Positions 46,696 to 59,169 of a stretch of DNA of 64,000 nucleotides are shown here, piece after piece. The stretch covers positions 53,662,801 to 53,726,800 of the forward strand of contig NW_020312828.1 of the NCBI RefSeq assembly GCF_003265705.1, in the 5' to 3' direction. Position 1 is the stretch's first letter, and each line of letters opens with the position of its first letter. Origin of the DNA: Callorhinus ursinus. Lineage: Eukaryota; Chordata; Mammalia; Carnivora; Otariidae. The position numbers and the translations under genes are program-made. The notes beneath the pieces were generated by a model. That model was given only the letters and a program-made list of their open reading frames with translations, did no database searches and was not told the origin of the DNA.

Positions 46696-48059
46696 GATGA
46701 CCACATAAGATATTTACCCTATTTATTTGTCAATTCCTAGTTGGTAATGTTTTATATATTAGGCATTGGGTAACAATTTATTTTTCAAGATAGCATCAGT
46801 TATCTAAAAGTTTAAAAGACTCACAAGTAGATTTATTACATTAGGAATAGTTTGAAATTTATCCTTAGTGGTAAATTCAAAGCCTTACTATTTTATCTTA
46901 ATGCACTGAGTATAGTTCTATCCAGATTGGCATAAAGTCTACTCCATCTTCAAAACATCTACTCCTTTATATACTCAAATGACAGACCTATTAATCTACT
47001 CACCTTCACTGTAAAATTTAGTACCAACTCCCAATATAATCTATGTTTGATTCTAGCAAAAACAAAATGAGTTGGTTTTATATTGCCCCATTAAAAAAAA
47101 AAATCTAGGACATGAGGCCTGATGGGGTTAATTAATATTCTCAATGTCTTAATAAATTTTAAGACTTTCTTTTCATTGTAATGTTTCACAGAGACTAGGT
47201 TCTTAGACTGTAAGCTTCATACAGCCAGAGCTGCATGTCTGGTTCAATGTTATATACACAATACCTAACTCTGTGCCTATAATATAGTAGGCATTTGTTG
47301 ACTGCTCATGTTAAAGTCATAGCCACCATGGAATGATCTCTGTTTCATTTTCGCCAAGGAAAGGGTATCGGATAACAAAAATTTTTTTTCACACTATTCA
47401 ATAACTTTTTCCATCTCTTTGATTTCATAAAATAATAGAATTTTATACCTTGGGGAAACTTCAGGATTATATGCTCAGTTCCCTCATAACTGAATGTCTC
47501 TGTTTCCCAAGCAAAATAATTTTACTGTAAGTCCCAAGTTAGTCTTGCTTTTCAAAAAGTTAGTATTATTACCAGAAAGGGTTGTTGAAAATCACTTTTT
47601 GATGTATTAGATATCAATTCTAAACAGTTTGGAATAGGGCTGTGTCCTAATTTCCATTCTTATTTCCTAAAATTTTTTGGTATAGCTAATGGTTTTAGAG
47701 TTACATATCCTCCAGCTAGCAGGAGTAAAACCAAGGAAACTACCTGCATTGATGCCAATGACATAAACTAGACATTTTTGACTAGGTATTGTCCCAAACT
47801 AGTTTACATTAATTTACTAGCCACCAAGCAAGCACTTTCAATTGGTCAGTTTCCTGCAAACACAGTCAACCTTTCAAATACACAATTTCTCATTTTCTAC
47901 TGCCTGCCTAGAACCTAAACTATTTGTTTAAGGCTTTCACTAAATAGTTTTATTTTACTATTTACATGGAAACTTGTATTATAGGTCATAAATACAAAGG
48001 AGTCATAAAACCAAATGTTTTGGAAACCAAACATTGTTATTAGATTTTAGTTATATTCT
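46696..48059. other. Intergenic, mostly featureless
   Basis: An L2-type 3' end remnant is likely at about 47195-47310 (AGACTGTAAGCTTCATACAGCC...ATAGTAGGCATTTGTTGACTG). Otherwise no feature. Confidence 0.5.
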
Positions 48060-48235
48060 TACCCTGGGCACTCTGGTTAGGAATCCAGAGTCAAGTGCTA
48101 ACTAGCTGAGTGGTGTAAGACAAGTTTCTTAACTGATCCTTTCATCAGTTATCTCAGTGATAAAATGTAGTTAACAATAATTCCTATCTCAAAGAATTTT
48201 AGTGAAAATTAAGTGAGATAACAATGTCAATTCTC
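48060..48235 (+). mobile_element. MIR fossil
   Basis: CACTCTGGTTAGGAATCCAGAGTC...ACTAGCTGAGTGGTGTAAGACAAG...ATTTTAGTGAAAATTAAGTGAGATAAC. Confidence 0.65.
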
Positions 48236-48254
48236 CATAAACTGATCCATAGAT

Positions 48255-49733
48255 TTTATTTTTTCCTAATCAAAATCTCTTCAGATTTTTTATTTTGAAA
48301 AAAACTGACAGTCTGACTTTAAAGTTTATATGGAAATACAAGGCAGTTTATTTGAAAACTAGCCAATGCAATTTTGAAGAAGCAGAACAAATTTGGAAGC
48401 TTTTCACTGACTATTCTAAAGTTATGTTAATCAAAGTATTGGTATAGTGGGGCAAGGATAGAGACACTGATCAGTGGGATAAAATAGAGTATCAAAACCA
48501 GATCCACATATATTCAGTCACCTGAAATACAATAAGGATGACAGTGCAGTGCAGTGGGAAAAGGATGACCATCTTATTAAATAGAGCTGCATCAACTGGA
48601 TATCTATGTGGAAAAATTATGTATCTTGACCCCTACCTCACACTATACAAAACAGTCAATTCTGAGTGAGTTGAAGATGTAAATGCGAAAGCGAAAACAA
48701 AACTTATAGAAGACCATCTCCATGGCCCTGGCAAAGGTAAAGATTTCCTGGGCAGAAAACAAAAATCCACTAACTGCATTTTAATTTAGTGGAATTGTAT
48801 TAAAATTAAGAATTCTGGGGGCGCCTGGGTGGCTCAGTCATTAGGCGTCTGCCTTCGGCTCAGGTCATGGTCCCAGGGTCCTGGGATGGAGCCCCGCATC
48901 GGGCTCGCTGCTCCACGGGAAGCCTGCTTCTCCCTCTCCCACTCCCCCTGCTTATGTTCCCTCTCTCACTGTGTCTCTCTCTGTCAAAAAAATAAATAAA
49001 ATCTCTTAAAAAAAATTAAGAATTCTGTTCATCAGAACATTGATAATAGGGCCTAAAAGCAACCAATGGACAGGAAATATATTTATAATATATTTATATG
49101 ACAAAAAATATCCATAATATATTTTTAAAACTCCTACAAATCAATATTCTTTTGCAAATTAGACAACCCGGTAGAAAACTGTACAAAAAGACTTAAACCC
49201 TCCTCAAAGGAGAATATCCAAATGTCCAATAAACATGAAAAGATGCTGAACTTCATGAACCATCAGGGAAATGAAAATTAAAAAACTCAACAGTAGAAGA
49301 TGACATATCTGTAATATAAATGCATGACAAAAGACGAGTATCTGGAATATGTAACGTGTTCCTGAAAATCAAATCAATAAGACAAACTTCCCTATAGAAA
49401 AATAGGCAAAAGACTTGAACAGGCCTTTCACAAAGGAGGAAATTCAAAGAGCCAATAAATATGCAAAGGTGTTCAACTTCTTTAATCATCAGGGAAATAA
49501 ATTAAGAGCCACAATAAGATATCACAACATTATGACCAGGTTGCATAAAGTCTGACTTTAGCAACTGTGGGTGAGAATTTGGAACAGCATCTACTCTTGT
49601 GAATGGTGGAAGTTTAAATTAGTGCAACCACTTCTGAAACCATTTAGGCGTTATCTATTAAAGGTGAAGATACATGACTGTATAACTATCCAGTACCCCT
49701 AGGGTGTGTACCATAAACCCATTTGCATGTACA
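48255..49733 (+). mobile_element. Old L1 fragments, split by SINEC
   Basis: The left part (48255-48801) reads as diverged L1 ORF2 (ATGGAAATACAAGGCAG, AGTATTGGTATAGTGGGGCAAGG, GATCAGTGGGATAAAATAGAG). After the SINEC at 48818-49011 it continues (TCAGAACATTGATAATAGG...). Two similar ORF2 stretches then follow head to tail, about 49090-49285 and 49328-49507, each with a 'gaaaa..aggcaaaagacttgaac' and a 'catcagggaaat' word. This implies two merged L1 copies or an old tandem duplication. Confidence 0.7.
48818..49011 (+). mobile_element. SINEC nested in old L1
   Basis: Head GGGCGCCTGGGTGGCTCAG, tail AAATAAATAAAATCTC plus A's. Identical target duplications AAAATTAAGAATTCTG at 48802-48817 and 49012-49027. 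Confidence 0.96.
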
Positions 49734-49753
49734 AAAAAACATATGAATTCTCA

Positions 49754-49917
49754 GGCGCCTGCGTGGCTCAGTTGGTTAAGTGACTGCCTTCGGCTCAGGT
49801 CATGATCCTGGAGTCCCGGGATCAAATCCCACATCGGGCTCACCTCTGACCCTCTTCCCTCTCATGCTCTCTATCTCTCATTCTCTCTCTCTCAAATAAA
49901 TAAATAAAAATCTTTAA
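49754..49917 (+). mobile_element. SINEC, young, nested in old L1
   Basis: Head GGCGCCTGCGTGGCTCAG; the middle is shortened (GGGCTCACCTCTGACC, the GCTCCCTGCTCAGC part lost). Exact 21-bp target duplications at 49733-49753 and 49918-49938, ending CATATGAATTCTCA. Confidence 0.96.
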
Positions 49918-51430
49918 AAAAAAACATATGAATTCTCATAATAACATTGTTTTAGATGGCTAACAACAGGCACAACCCAAATGTCCTTTAATGGATAAAT
50001 GGGTATATAATTTTTAGTATATTCATAGAAAGGAGTACCTTAAAGTGATGAAAATGAAAGGACTATGCTACATACAACATGTAAGAATCTCAGAATCATG
50101 AAAAAATAGATCAGCATAATTTTCTTCAAAAACAAAAAAGAAAATTAACATGTCCACAGATATGTAGTGGATGCATTAAGAAAAAATAAGGAAATTGTTA
50201 CATAACTATTATCACAAAAGTCAGGATGGTGATTATCCATAAAAGGTAGAAATTTGGATAAGAAGGGACAGACAGGGTCTTCTGGGACCTGGAGGTAATG
50301 TTCTCTTTCTTTACTCGGATATTGCTGAATAATGTTCATTTTGTAGTTATTTATTTAAACTGTATACTTTTTCTACATATATGTTATGCTCTATTTCACA
50401 ATTTTTAAAAGTTGAAATAAGAAAAAATAAATAGGGAAAGAATATCCATTTTGCTGGTATGGATCACAGCAAAGACACGGGCAGTCCAGTTCTTCAGCAT
50501 GACTACATGCCTAGAAGCACAGTCTAGAGTGTGTTGTATCTTTCTTCAGCTCTTCTGTAATGACTAAAATGAAAAAGCTGAAGAATACCAACTATTAAGG
50601 AGGCTGTGGAGTAACTGTGGTGCTCATAAACAGTAAAAATGTAAATTGATAGAACCACTTTGAAAAACTCTTCTACTAAAGCTGATTATATACATACCCA
50701 CGATTCAACAATTCCACTCCTAAGCATTCACAATAGAAATGTATTTATTGAAGCACCTGGGTGGCTCAGTCTATTGAGCAACCAACTGTTGATTTAGGCT
50801 CAGGTCATTCTCAGAGTTGTGTAAGGTTCCATGCTCAGTGGGGATTCTGCTTGAGATTCTCTCCCCCTCTCCCTCTGCCCCTCTCCCCTCACTCCTGAGC
50901 GCTCTCTCTGTCTCTCTCTCAAATAAAATAAATATTAAAAAAGAAATGTATTTATCAAAAGACATGTACTAGAATATTCATAGCAGCACTATTCCTAATA
51001 GCTCCAAATTGAAAAATATACAAATGGACAGTAATGGAATGAATGATAATGGAATGAATAAATAAATGGTGATATTGTTATAAAATGGAATATTATTCAG
51101 CAATGAAAATGAATGATCTATAATTACACACAATAATATGGATGAGTCTTGCTCAATATAATGTTGAGCAAAAAGCACATATAGATATGTCTCTATAAGT
51201 CCATTAACAGGCAAAATTAATCTGTGCTTTTAGAAATCAGGATACAATTATCCTTGAGCAGGTAGAAATTGGAAGGAGTCACAGAGGGGTTCTTACAATA
51301 TTGTTTCTTGCTATGGGTACTGATTAAAAGCTGGCTTCAATTTTTTTAAATTATCACTAAAAATATGATTTATGTGCCTTTCTGTATGATACATTAAACT
51401 TCTCTGAAAAGTTTTAAAAATGGATTACAT
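49918..51430 (+). mobile_element. Old L1 3' fragments
   Basis: L1-derived words recur: GGCACAACCCAAATGTCC, TTTAATGGATAAATGGG (near 49965-50010), then another set (CAAATTGAAAAATATACAAATGG, AATGGAATATTATTCAGCAATG, ATAATATGGATGAGTCTTGC near 51005-51160). This suggests two overlapping old L1 3' regions, interrupted by the SINEC at 50749-50941. Boundaries are approximate. Confidence 0.62.
50749..50941 (+). mobile_element. SINEC, older subfamily
   Basis: Head GAAGCACCTGGGTGGCTCAGTC followed by TTGATTTAGGCTCAGG; AAATAAAATAAATATT tail. Target duplications AGAAATGTATTTAT at 50735-50748 and 50942-50955. Confidence 0.93.
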
Positions 51431-54344
51431 ATGTGAGGTTGTTAGAAGTACACATGGTATGTATTAAGCTCTAAAATTCATTATCCATTATTAATTGTGT
51501 TGTTATTGATGTTCTTGCCTACAAAAAGCAATAAGCCTAAGTTCTGATCCTCATGTATTAAAAAAGAAAATTAGTAAATGTTAGAAAGACAAGACTATTA
51601 GCACCAAACTGAGGCTATCTCACTAACATAATCAGAATAATTGAAAAACGCATAGCTTTGTTCTTAAATGAGCCAATGTGTTTTCATGCTGAGTCTATGG
51701 GCTACCTGTGACACACATCCCTCAGTGTGAGAAACACTTCAATTGATCAAATAATGTAGCTACTTTGAAGAGACTGTTAACATCTTACTTACCCTGATAG
51801 ACTCATCACAATGAGGCTCCCCCGCAACCAGCAATGTTCTTTTTTTTCTCTAAGATTCATTTATGTCCACTTGATCTTAAAACTGGCAGAATAATGTTGA
51901 CTTCTGGAGTCTTCAATTCAATGTTTACCTGAGTACTTGAGGAGTTCTAAAGTTTAATTCTAGCTCACCCTACAGCTTAATTTCATGCAGAAAGAGAATG
52001 ACTCTTTATCTGGAGAATATAAGGCATTTTCCCACATTTTCAGAGAAGATTGTTGTTCTATCTACATGCTTGGTAGTTAGTCAATAACTACTAAAAGGAA
52101 CCCCTTTAAATCAATAATAGAAAATATCAGAATCAATATCTTATCAAAGAATATGATAAAGACATAGAATAATATCAGTTTCCATTGCTCCATAACATTT
52201 ATGACGATATGGCTCCTCACTTACAGATCAGAGAATCAGCTAGATTGAAAAAAGAGCTAGCTAAAAAATGCAACATTAAAATAAGCAAAAATTGTACTAG
52301 TTTAGGACCCCATCTTCAGCAAATGAGTGACTTTCCATTTGTTTATCAACGTTTCTCAAACACTGATAGTTGTATAGTTGACCTCATTGAGTCTGGTTTC
52401 AATACTAAACAATCTTTTTAAATAGATTTTTAAGCTAAAAGTGGCATATTTTTATGGACTCAGAGACAAAGGTTATCAAACAAATCATTGTGTATCAATT
52501 CTAAGGTGGATGAAGTAGAAATGTCTGGTCAATGAGTATTGACTTAATGGCTTTTAATTATAGAGATTAATGTAATATCTTTCCTCTTCTTGGTTTCTAA
52601 ACCCTGTTTGGTAAATCATTTCTCCTGTGCTCTTAGAGAGATCAGATGTTTGATTTGCTTTGACCAGTGTGTGTGGGAGTATCTGTTTTGTACTGTCCTT
52701 GCTAGAACAACATCTCCATTCCACTTTGGCAGCTCCTATAATTTTAAAGTCTATTACAAACTATAATCCCTATTTACTCTAACCCCATAGATGTTTGATA
52801 GATGTAAAGTTGGAGAAAGAATAATCTCCACCACCTTAGAAATTTCAGACAACCACTGAGAGAATCCCAAGTCTTCTTGTCCTTGAGATGAGAGGTACAT
52901 TCTTCTGGACTTCTTAATTGTATCTTTATTATCTACCATTAAATCAAGTCCTACCAAAAAAAAGGCTTGCCCAATAAATAAAAATGATTTGGCCTTGGTC
53001 TCTCCCCACTAAGGAACAGGTGCAGTACTGTGCTGTCCTAGTGTGGATTGTAACAGGCAGAGGGTTCATGTCTTGATGAGAAGGAAAACTCAGGTCATGC
53101 CTTAGGGGGTGTCCTACCAGGTTGAAACTTATATAGGACATCTCTTGTACCCTGCCTTATATCCTGTTGGCTCACTTTTTTTTAGGCACTGCTGCAGCAA
53201 TAAATTTTCATATGTATAACTTGACAGCATAATAAATCTGTTGTTTTGGCTTGGGGATTCTTGGATGCAGCAGCATGGATGGATGTGAGCACTTACTGAC
53301 ACTCTATGAGGCACATTTTGACTGATGGTAGATGGAATCTGGTCCTTTCTCTCAGTGAAGGAGTCAGTCTGAGACATATTCTCTCTGACTACCTCAGAAG
53401 GTCTTAGCTGGATCAAGCTTCAGTTGTCCACTTACAGAAATCAATGTGGCATTTACCAAGGGATTGGCGCTCCTTCTTTTTCTGTTTCACTCTCTAGTTT
53501 GTCATTCACTTCCCTAATAGACTATCTGCATGAAAACGCTTGTCTCAGTTTCTGCTTTCAAGGGAATCTCAGGCTAACAGAAAGTCATAACTAGAAAAAA
53601 TGAAAAGTTGGAGAAAAGATAGGGTATGAATAAGATAAACAAGGGATAGATATTTACCCTATCTGAAAATGTATCCAAAATAGGATTTGAGGCAGTTATG
53701 TTAATTGAATAGATGTAATAAACCACAACACATTAACACAATCAAAATGGCAAAAGTGCATTGTAAATGAGAAGATATTACCTCAAGTCTGGATAAAATT
53801 GCAACAATTGAATGGGATATTTGTATCTAGGTCCCCTAGCAATCAGGGCAAAAATGGAAACAGGCAGCTCTTAGTGTTTAGCAGTTGGGAGTAAACCAAT
53901 TAGTCAGTAGACATAAATTCATTCCACATGCCGGACTCAGAAGTTGTTCATCTATAGGGACTCTACCCTATAGATGGAATATTGAAAATATAATGAAGGG
54001 TATTCTTAATAGCAGAGTTTATAATAAAAATTATAGAATAATTCCATGAAGCTGCTTCATGTGCTCTATGTAGTAGAACCAGAATATAATACCAAGAATG
54101 GTAAATTGTGAGCAAAACTGCCTCCTGATGAACTTTGAGCAAGATAGTGCACTCTCAGATAACTAAATAAACACTTGAAACATTTTTTAATCATGCAAAT
54201 ATAACATACTTATTGCAAATATTATCACTTACCCCTATACCTACGTCAGACATTCTTAATGATTATGTCATTCTTTCCTCTTGATCTTGGATGCAGCCTT
54301 TCAATTTCTTTTTCTTCCTTTTTTTTAAGTTTCTAACTGGTTGC
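51431..54344. other. Intergenic with unclassified old repeats
   Basis: No gene. About 53020-53590 reads like an old LTR or LTR-internal piece (GACAGCATAATAAATCTG, ending CTCAGTTTCTGCTTTCAAGGGAATCTCAGGCTAACAG), family not named. Elsewhere nothing is recognised. Confidence 0.5.
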
Positions 54345-54758
54345 TTTATTTTTTTAATTTAAATTCAATTAATTAACATATAGTGTATTATTAGTTTCAG
54401 AGGTAGAGGTCAGTGATTCATCAGTCTTATATAATACCCAGTGCTCATTACATCATGTGCCCTCCTTAATATCCATCACCATCCCTCCAACCCCCTCCCC
54501 TCCAGCAACCCTCAGTTTGTTTCCTATAGTTAAGAGTCTCCTATAGTTTGTCTCCCTCTCTAATTTCATCTTGTTTTATTTTTCCCTCTCTACCCCTATG
54601 ATCCTCTGTTTTATTTGTTAAATTCCACATATCAGTGAGATTATATGGTAATTGTCTTTCTCTGACTGACTTACTTCACTTAGCATAGTACCCTCTAGTT
54701 CCATCCACGTCGTTGCAAATGGCAAGATTTCAGTTTTTGATGACTGAATAATATTCCA

Positions 54759-54789
<31 letters not shown>

Positions 54790-56362
54790 CCACATCTTCT
54801 TTATCCATTCATCTGTCGATGGACATCTGGGCTCTTTCCATAGTTTGGCTATTGTGGACATTACTACTATAAACATTGGGGTGCAGGTGCCCCTTTGGAT
54901 CACTACATTTGTATCTTGGGGGTAAATACATAGTAGTGCAATTGCTGGGTCATAGGGTAACTCTCTTTTCAACTTTTTGTAGAACCTCCATACTGTTTTC
55001 CAGAGTGGCTGCACCAGCTTGCATCCCCACCAACAAGTGTAGAAGGGGTCCCCTTTCTCTGCATCTTTGCCAACATCTCGTTTCCTGACTTGTTAATTTT
55101 AGCCATTCTGATTGGTGTGAGATGGTATCTCATTGTGGTTTTGATTTGTATTTCCCTGATGCCGAGTGATGTTGAACATTTTTTCATGTGTCTTTTGGCC
55201 ATTTGTATGTCTTCTTTGGAGAAATGTCTGTTCATGTCTTCTGCCCATTTCTTGACTGGATCCTTTGTTCTTTGGGTGTTGAGTTTGGTAAGTTCTTTAT
55301 AGATTTTGGATACTAGGCCTTTATCTGACATGTCATTTGTGAATATCTTCTCCCATTCTTTCGGTTGTCTTTGGTTTTTGTTGACTGTTTCCTTTGCTGT
55401 GCAAAAGCTTCTTATCTTGATGAAGTCCCAATAGTTCATTTTTGCCCTTGCTTCCCTTGCCTTTGGCGATGTGTCTAGGAAGAAGAAGCAGTTGCTGTGA
55501 CTGAGGTCAAAGAGGTTGCTGCCTGTGATCTCCTCAAGGGTTTTGATGGATTCCTATCTCACATTTAGGTCTTTCATCCATTTTGAGTCTATTTTTGTGT
55601 GTGGTATAAGGAAATGGTCCAGTTTCATTCTTCTGCATGCGGCTGTCCGATTTTCCCAACATCATTTGTTGAAGAGACTGTCTTTTTTCCATTGGACATT
55701 CTTTCCTGCTTTGTCGAAGATTAGTTGACCAGAGTTGAGGGTCCATTTCTGGGCTCTCTGTTCTGTTCCATTGATCTATGTGTCTGTTTTTGTGCCAATA
55801 CCATACTATCTTGATGATTACAGCTTTGTAATAGAGCTTGAAGTCCAGAATTGTGATACCACCAGCTTTGATTTTCCTTTTCAACATTCCTTTGGCTATT
55901 TGGGGTCTTTTCTGGTTTCATACAAATTTTAGGATTATTTGTTCCATTTCTTTGAAAAAAGTTGATGGTGTTTTGATAAGGATTGCATTGAATGTATAGA
56001 TTGCTCTAGGTAGCATAGACATTTTCACAATATTTGTTCTTCCAATCCTTGATCATGGAATGTCTTTCCGTTTCTTTGTGTCTTCCTCAATTTCTTTCAT
56101 GAATATTCTATAGTTTTCTGAGTACAGATCCTTTGCCTCTTTGGCTAGGTTTATTACTTTATTCTTATGATTTTTGGTGCTATTGTAAATGGGATCGACT
56201 CCTTAATTTCTCTTTCTTCTGTCCTATAGTTAGTGTATAGAAATGCAACTGATTTCTGTGCATTGATTTTATATCCTGTCACTTTGCTGAACTCCTGTAT
56301 GAGTTCTAGCAATTTTGGGGTGGAGCAGCCTCTCAGTTTCTTAATACGATACTCCAAACACT
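54345..56362 (-). mobile_element. 5'-truncated L1 LINE (ORF2 to 3' end)
   Basis: Minus-strand L1: 3' UTR complement at the left (AACATATAGTGTATTATTAG, ATACCCAGTGCTCATTACATC), then ORF2 C-terminus upward to just past the reverse transcriptase core at 56362. The reading frame is broken into at least four open pieces (56357-56154, 55887-55534, 55439-54969, 55014-54730) with L1 words such as [22 protein letters not shown] and [21 protein letters not shown] (TA)n tract has grown near 54768-54789. Not functional. Confidence 0.95.
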
Positions 56363-57321
56363 AAAAAAAATTAGAAACTACAGATCAGTTTAATATTATT
56401 AGTTATCATTTGTGCATGTACATCTTGGATGAGAAAAACATACCTGCCAACACATCACCTGGATGAGAAAACGTTCCTGCCAAAAAATGATTTTTGATCG
56501 AGAATAATAACTATTAAGCTCTTCTCACTCATAGTAAATGAACCACAGATTTCACAGCTTCTTGAGGGCTACTTATGGGACACATGATAGAATTTGTCCA
56601 CTATGTCCAATACTGAGAACAAAGAATGTGTGAAAATGGAGTGAGATTTCCAACATGACTAAGACACCTAAGAATCACAAAGAGGTAAGGTTTATCTCAT
56701 GGTACAAAAAGTGTTGACATATGAAAATGTGAAATAATTTACAATTAAAGGAAGATTCTTTACCCTAAGGAATCATTTTGCCAGAAAGATAAGACCCACA
56801 ACAATAGATATAAACGTCCACCAAGCATTATAATAACTATCATTTCTTTAATAAAAAGAAGGCAGGCATGACACAGTGTAACTTCCATTCTGGAGAACAT
56901 TTCCAAAATTCTCCCCATCTCCCCCACTCTCAACCTTTTCCACCACCTCAACTGCAGGTTGGTGGAAATACTAACTGTTAAAACAACAACAACAACAAAA
57001 ACTCCATCTGCAATTGTAACAAAAGTAACAACAGGATGAAACCCTTCCTAGATCAACTGCTTAAAAATGGGTTATAATTCTTTTATTTTTAAATTCTATG
57101 TACCCTCACCTATGTGTGTGATGGCATTTAATAAATGGAATGACAAGTTGTTCTAAAAGAAAAAAATATGAAAAGCTACTTTAAACGCAAAAGGACTATC
57201 CGAGGTTGGGCATTCTTGACAGAATATACCTAGAGCAAAAGTAGAATAAAGAAAGTTGAAATAAAATTATCCGAGAATTTCAAGGACTGTTATGTATTTA
57301 TGAATTAAGCCTTCCAGTTCC
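56363..57321. other. Intergenic, no gene seen
   Basis: Contains an imperfect duplication of 'gatgagaaaa-cataCCTGCCAA' and 'GATGAGAAAACGTTCCTGCCAA' near 56430-56482 and an (AAC)n patch near 56980-57000. Confidence 0.5.
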
Positions 57322-57435
57322 TGGGGTGCCTGGCTGGCTGGCTTAGGCAGAAGAGCATGCAACTACTGATCTGGTGATTGTGAGTTCAAGCCCTATGTTG
57401 GGCATAGAGCCTACTAAAAAAGAAAAAAAAATAGG
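57322..57435 (+). mobile_element. SINEC, old short copy
   Basis: TGGGGTGCCTGGCTGGCTGGCTTAGGCAG head, GTGAGTTCAAGCCC B-box-like, GGGCATAGAGCCTAC, then an A-rich tail. The CT-rich region is missing. No clear target duplication. Confidence 0.82.
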
Positions 57436-58075
57436 AGGGAGAGGCTGAACTTGCATTGCAAGTCAAACAGACTAATTGGTGCTTATTATAATTCCTTTTA
57501 TAGTACACTGATGTCATTTCTTCACTTGTTTGTCTCTCCTCTGAGGCTGCAATTTCCTTAAGGATCTTGCTCCTTATTCATCTATTTTTTTTACACCTCA
57601 TAAGTCTCATAGATACATGGTAGATATGCTGTTAATATTTATTTAGCAAATGAATGCATGAATGAATAAATATGAATGATGCTATGCACTGTGCTTCTGG
57701 TTTACTTGCACTTTGTGGTTTCTCTCTGAAAGTCTGTGCTTTTCAGAATATTCTCACTTCAAAGTAACCTGGTGGCAAAAGTAGAATTATAAACCCAGAG
57801 TTCTTCCTCACTGCTCTCCATACCATTTTAGTGATTTCCAAACACTCTTGAAAACCAAGTTCACATTTAGTCTGCGTCATGTCTAATGGCACAGAGGGGT
57901 AGAATTCTAGCTCAAACAACTATACTGGTGATTTTGCTTACCTCTACACCTTCGAGTGAAAACACAAAACATACAGATAGAAGCACACAAGTGTGCATAC
58001 TTATACATGAGAATAAGGCCAGTACTTATCTTTTTAATTTCTTGACAGATTATTCACTTTTAGAGAAAAATAATA
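57436..58075 (+). other. Intergenic with L2 3' remnant
   Basis: About 57520-57670 resembles an L2 3' end (GAGGCTGCAATTTCCTTAAGG...AATATTTATTTAGCAAATGAATGCATGAATG). No gene seen. Confidence 0.5.
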
Positions 58076-58295
58076 GATATTATTTAATAAGCATGTTCTA
58101 TGCCGAACACTGTGTAAAGTGTTTATATGCATTGCTTGATCCTCACAATATTCTTGTGAAATAAGTTCCAAAGTTATTCCCATTACATAGTTGAGGAAAT
58201 TGTTTAGAAAGGTTAAGAAGTTACATATTACTGTTACACTGAAAGGCTTGGTTTCGAACTCAATTATATCTGATGCCATATACCATAACCTAGTC
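58076..58295 (-). mobile_element. MIR fossil
   Basis: Reverse-complement MIR: ATGCCGAACACTGTGTAAAGTG...GATCCTCACAATATTCTTGTG...CATAGTTGAGGAAATTG...TTGGTTTCGAACTCAATTATATCTGATGCC. Confidence 0.78.
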
Positions 58296-58504
58296 TTGCT
58301 CATTTTTATGTATCATCCAGCAGGTGTCAAAGGGTCTGGTCCAGAGTAGCAAAGAAGGAATGAATCAAACTAAAATGACCAAAACTGAAAATATTTCACT
58401 TCAAACAGAGCTACAAGCCCCGAAGTCTTTGCCTTTGCTTTCTCCTAACTCCTAGATTTCTGTGATTTTCTAACATCATAGAAAATAATATTCATGTGTA
58501 TTTT

Positions 58505-58916
58505 ATTTTTAATTATTATTTTTATTAAATCTCAGCTATCGAATACATTTTTTAAAGAGTAATTAATATGCGGTATTATATAAGTTTAAGGTGTGCACTA
58601 TAATGTTTCAACCATTGTATACATTACTCAGTGCCCATCACTATAAGGGTACTCTTAATCCCCTTCACCTAGTTCACCCTCTCCTTACCCACTTCCCCTC
58701 TGGTAGCCACCATTTGTTATCTGTATTTAAAAGTCTGTTTTTTTGTTTGTCCCTTTTTTTCATTGATTTGGTCATTTGTTTTCTTAAATTCCACATAGGA
58801 GTGAAATCATTATGGTATTTGTCTTTCTCTGACTTACTTCACTTAGCATTATACCCTCTAGGTCCATCCATGTTGTTGCAAATGACAAGATTTCATTCTT
58901 ATTCATCTGCGTTTTA
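58505..58916 (-). mobile_element. L1 3' UTR fragment
   Basis: Complement of an L1 3' end: CAGTGCCCATCACTATAAGGG, CCCCTCTGGTAGCCACCATTTG, AAATTCCACATAGGAGTG, TTCACTTAGCATTATACCC, GTTGCAAATGACAAGATTTC. Same 3' UTR family as the L1 at 54345 but more diverged. Confidence 0.85.
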
Positions 58917-58930
58917 AAAGTTCCCATATG

Positions 58931-59117
58931 GGGAATCCTGAGTGGCTCAATTGGTTAAGCGTCCAGCTCCTGATTTCAGCTCAGGCCATGATCTCAGAGT
59001 CATGGGATTGAGCCCCTGGAGCCCCTCATCAGGCTCTGGGCTTAGCGTGGAGCCTGCTTAAGATTCTCTCTCTCCATCTCCTTCTGCCCCTCCCCACTCT
59101 GCTAGCATGTGCTCGCT

Positions 59118-59150
<33 letters not shown>

Positions 59151-59169
59151 CAAAAAAAAAAAAAAAAAA
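58931..59169 (+). mobile_element. SINEC, older subfamily, with (TC)n
   Basis: Head GGGGAATCCTGAGTGGCTCAATTGG, CTGATTTCAGCTCAGG, a small duplication of GAGCCCCT, a (TC)n run at about 59118-59151 and a long A tail. Flanks AAAAGTTCCC and AAAGTCCCC suggest the target duplication. Confidence 0.88.

Noticed and set aside
58505..58916. Plus-strand 108-codon ORF at 58591-58917
   Set aside because: It is antisense to an L1 3' UTR fragment.
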